Shown piece after piece: positions 4,549 to 5,030 of a stretch of DNA of 5,030 nt. The DNA is from Burkholderiales bacterium (GTDB lineage Bacteria; Pseudomonadota; Gammaproteobacteria; Burkholderiales; SG8-39). Each line of letters starts with the position of its first letter. Positions within the stretch are counted from its first letter, which is position 1. Position numbers and translations under genes: made by a program. The stretch covers positions 1 to 5,030 of the forward strand of contig JAENXP010000248.1 in NCBI GenBank assembly GCA_016649475.1. The letters are read 5' to 3'. The notes under the pieces were generated by a model, which did no database searches, was not told the DNA's origin, and was given only the letters and a program-made list of their open reading frames with translations.

Positions 4549-5030
4549 ATGCCGCCTAGCTGCTTCGATCTGCTGCGCCTGCTCTCGGACGCGCGCCCGC
4601 ATTCCGGCGCCGCTCTGGCGCGCGATCTGGGGGTCGCGCCCGCCGCTTTGCAGCGGGCACTGGGTGAACTGGAACAGTTCGGGCTCGTGCTCGACCGGGT
4701 GCACGGCCACGGCTATCGCCTGGCCGAGCGATACGATTGCCTGGATGCCGCCGCGGTGCGCACGCTGCTCGGCGCGCACGCGCGCAAATTCCAGGTAGAG
4801 CTGCTGGACGAGTGCGCATCCACCAATACGCTGCTGCTCGAGCATGCGCGCAGCGGCGCGCCCTCGGGGAGCGTGCTTGCGTGCGAACTGCAGAGCGCCG
4901 GCCGCGGCCGGCGCGGCAAGGACTGGCAATCCGGTTTGGGCGGCAGTCTCACCTTTTCGCTGTTGTGGCGTTTCGCGCAGGGTGCCGCGGGCCTCTCCGG
5001 ATTGTCGCTCGCGGCGGGGGTGGCGGTGGC
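4549..5030 (+). CDS. birA: Biotin-[acetyl-CoA-carboxylase] ligase BirA, N-terminal half (3' end outside window)
   Basis: BirA makes biotinyl-5'-AMP from biotin and ATP and attaches biotin to the carrier protein of acetyl-CoA carboxylase; two-domain forms also act as DNA-binding biotin-operon repressors. The frame is open from ATG 4549 to the right edge (160 residues, no stop). Residues about 5-60 form a winged helix-turn-helix with PHSGAALARDLGVAPAALQ (17-35) and HGHGYRLAE (52-60), aligning with the E. coli BirA repressor domain. The catalytic domain follows with ECASTNTLLLEHA (88-100), ACELQSAGRGRRGKDW (111-126; biotinoyl-AMP loop GRGRRG at 118-123) and GGSLTFSLLWRF (131-142), then GLSLAAGVAV (151-160) at the edge. 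The ATG is chosen because the winged helix begins directly after it. No Shine-Dalgarno is apparent, and an in-frame GTG at 4495 would only add low-complexity residues. It is divergent from ugpB, with 179 bases between starts. The missing part should hold the rest of the catalytic and C-terminal domains. Confidence 0.95.
   Translation, partial: MPPSCFDLLRLLSDARPHSGAALARDLGVAPAALQRALGELEQFGLVLDRVHGHGYRLAERYDCLDAAAVRTLLGAHARKFQVELLDECASTNTLLLEHARSGAPSGSVLACELQSAGRGRRGKDWQSGLGGSLTFSLLWRFAQGAAGLSGLSLAAGVAV

Noticed and set aside
4450..4929. A 159-codon minus-strand frame opposite birA
   Set aside because: The plus strand carries the clear BirA motifs STN and GRGRRG; the minus reading is low-complexity alanine/arginine.
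1..5030. Defence island, toxin-antitoxin pair, CRISPR array or mobile element
   Set aside because: All six genes are recognisable metabolic, transport or conserved-unknown families, with no short regularly spaced repeats, transposase, integrase or toxin-like small gene pair.

Overview
The window is GC-rich (by eye somewhat above 60 percent) and densely coded, and it reads as a piece of an ordinary proteobacterial chromosome. The P. aeruginosa-like phosphomannomutase, the E. coli-like UgpB and UgpQ, and a BirA with the GRGRRG loop best fit a beta- (or gamma-) proteobacterium. This placement is an inference from protein resemblance only. I see no tRNA, rRNA, CRISPR array, insertion sequence, phage gene or plasmid gene.

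Layout, left to right. (1) 1-1039, plus strand: the C-terminal three quarters of a phosphomannomutase/phosphoglucomutase (AlgC type), cut by the left edge. (2) 1104-1625, plus: a carboxymuconolactone decarboxylase (CMD)/AhpD-fold protein behind a near-consensus Shine-Dalgarno sequence; it lacks the redox cysteine pair. (3) 1636-2121, minus: a DUF3237 protein. It converges on the CMD gene with only 10 bases between the stop codons, and both stops lie in one imperfect hairpin. (4) 2184-2930, minus: UgpQ, glycerophosphodiester phosphodiesterase. (5) 3047-4369, minus: UgpB, the periplasmic glycerol-3-phosphate/glycerophosphodiester binding protein. (6) 4549 to the right edge, plus: the N-terminal half of BirA, transcribed divergently from ugpB. 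No intergenic stretch reaches 300 bases; the longest is the ugpB/birA divergent region, about 180 bases.

How the genes fit together: ugpB and ugpQ belong to one function, capture of glycerophosphodiesters or glycerol-3-phosphate and hydrolysis of the diester to glycerol-3-phosphate and an alcohol. The usual ugpB-A-E-C-Q order is broken: the two permease genes and the ATPase gene are absent, and only 116 bases separate ugpB from ugpQ. The binding protein must therefore use a membrane complex encoded elsewhere, or be an orphan. DUF3237 follows ugpQ on the same strand and may be co-transcribed. The phosphomannomutase and BirA are housekeeping genes with no evident link to the ugp pair.

I did not find a clear new biological system. 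The observations most worth checking are the compact ugpB-ugpQ arrangement, the cysteine-less CMD protein facing DUF3237, the hairpin over the convergent stop codons, and the palindrome in front of ugpB.
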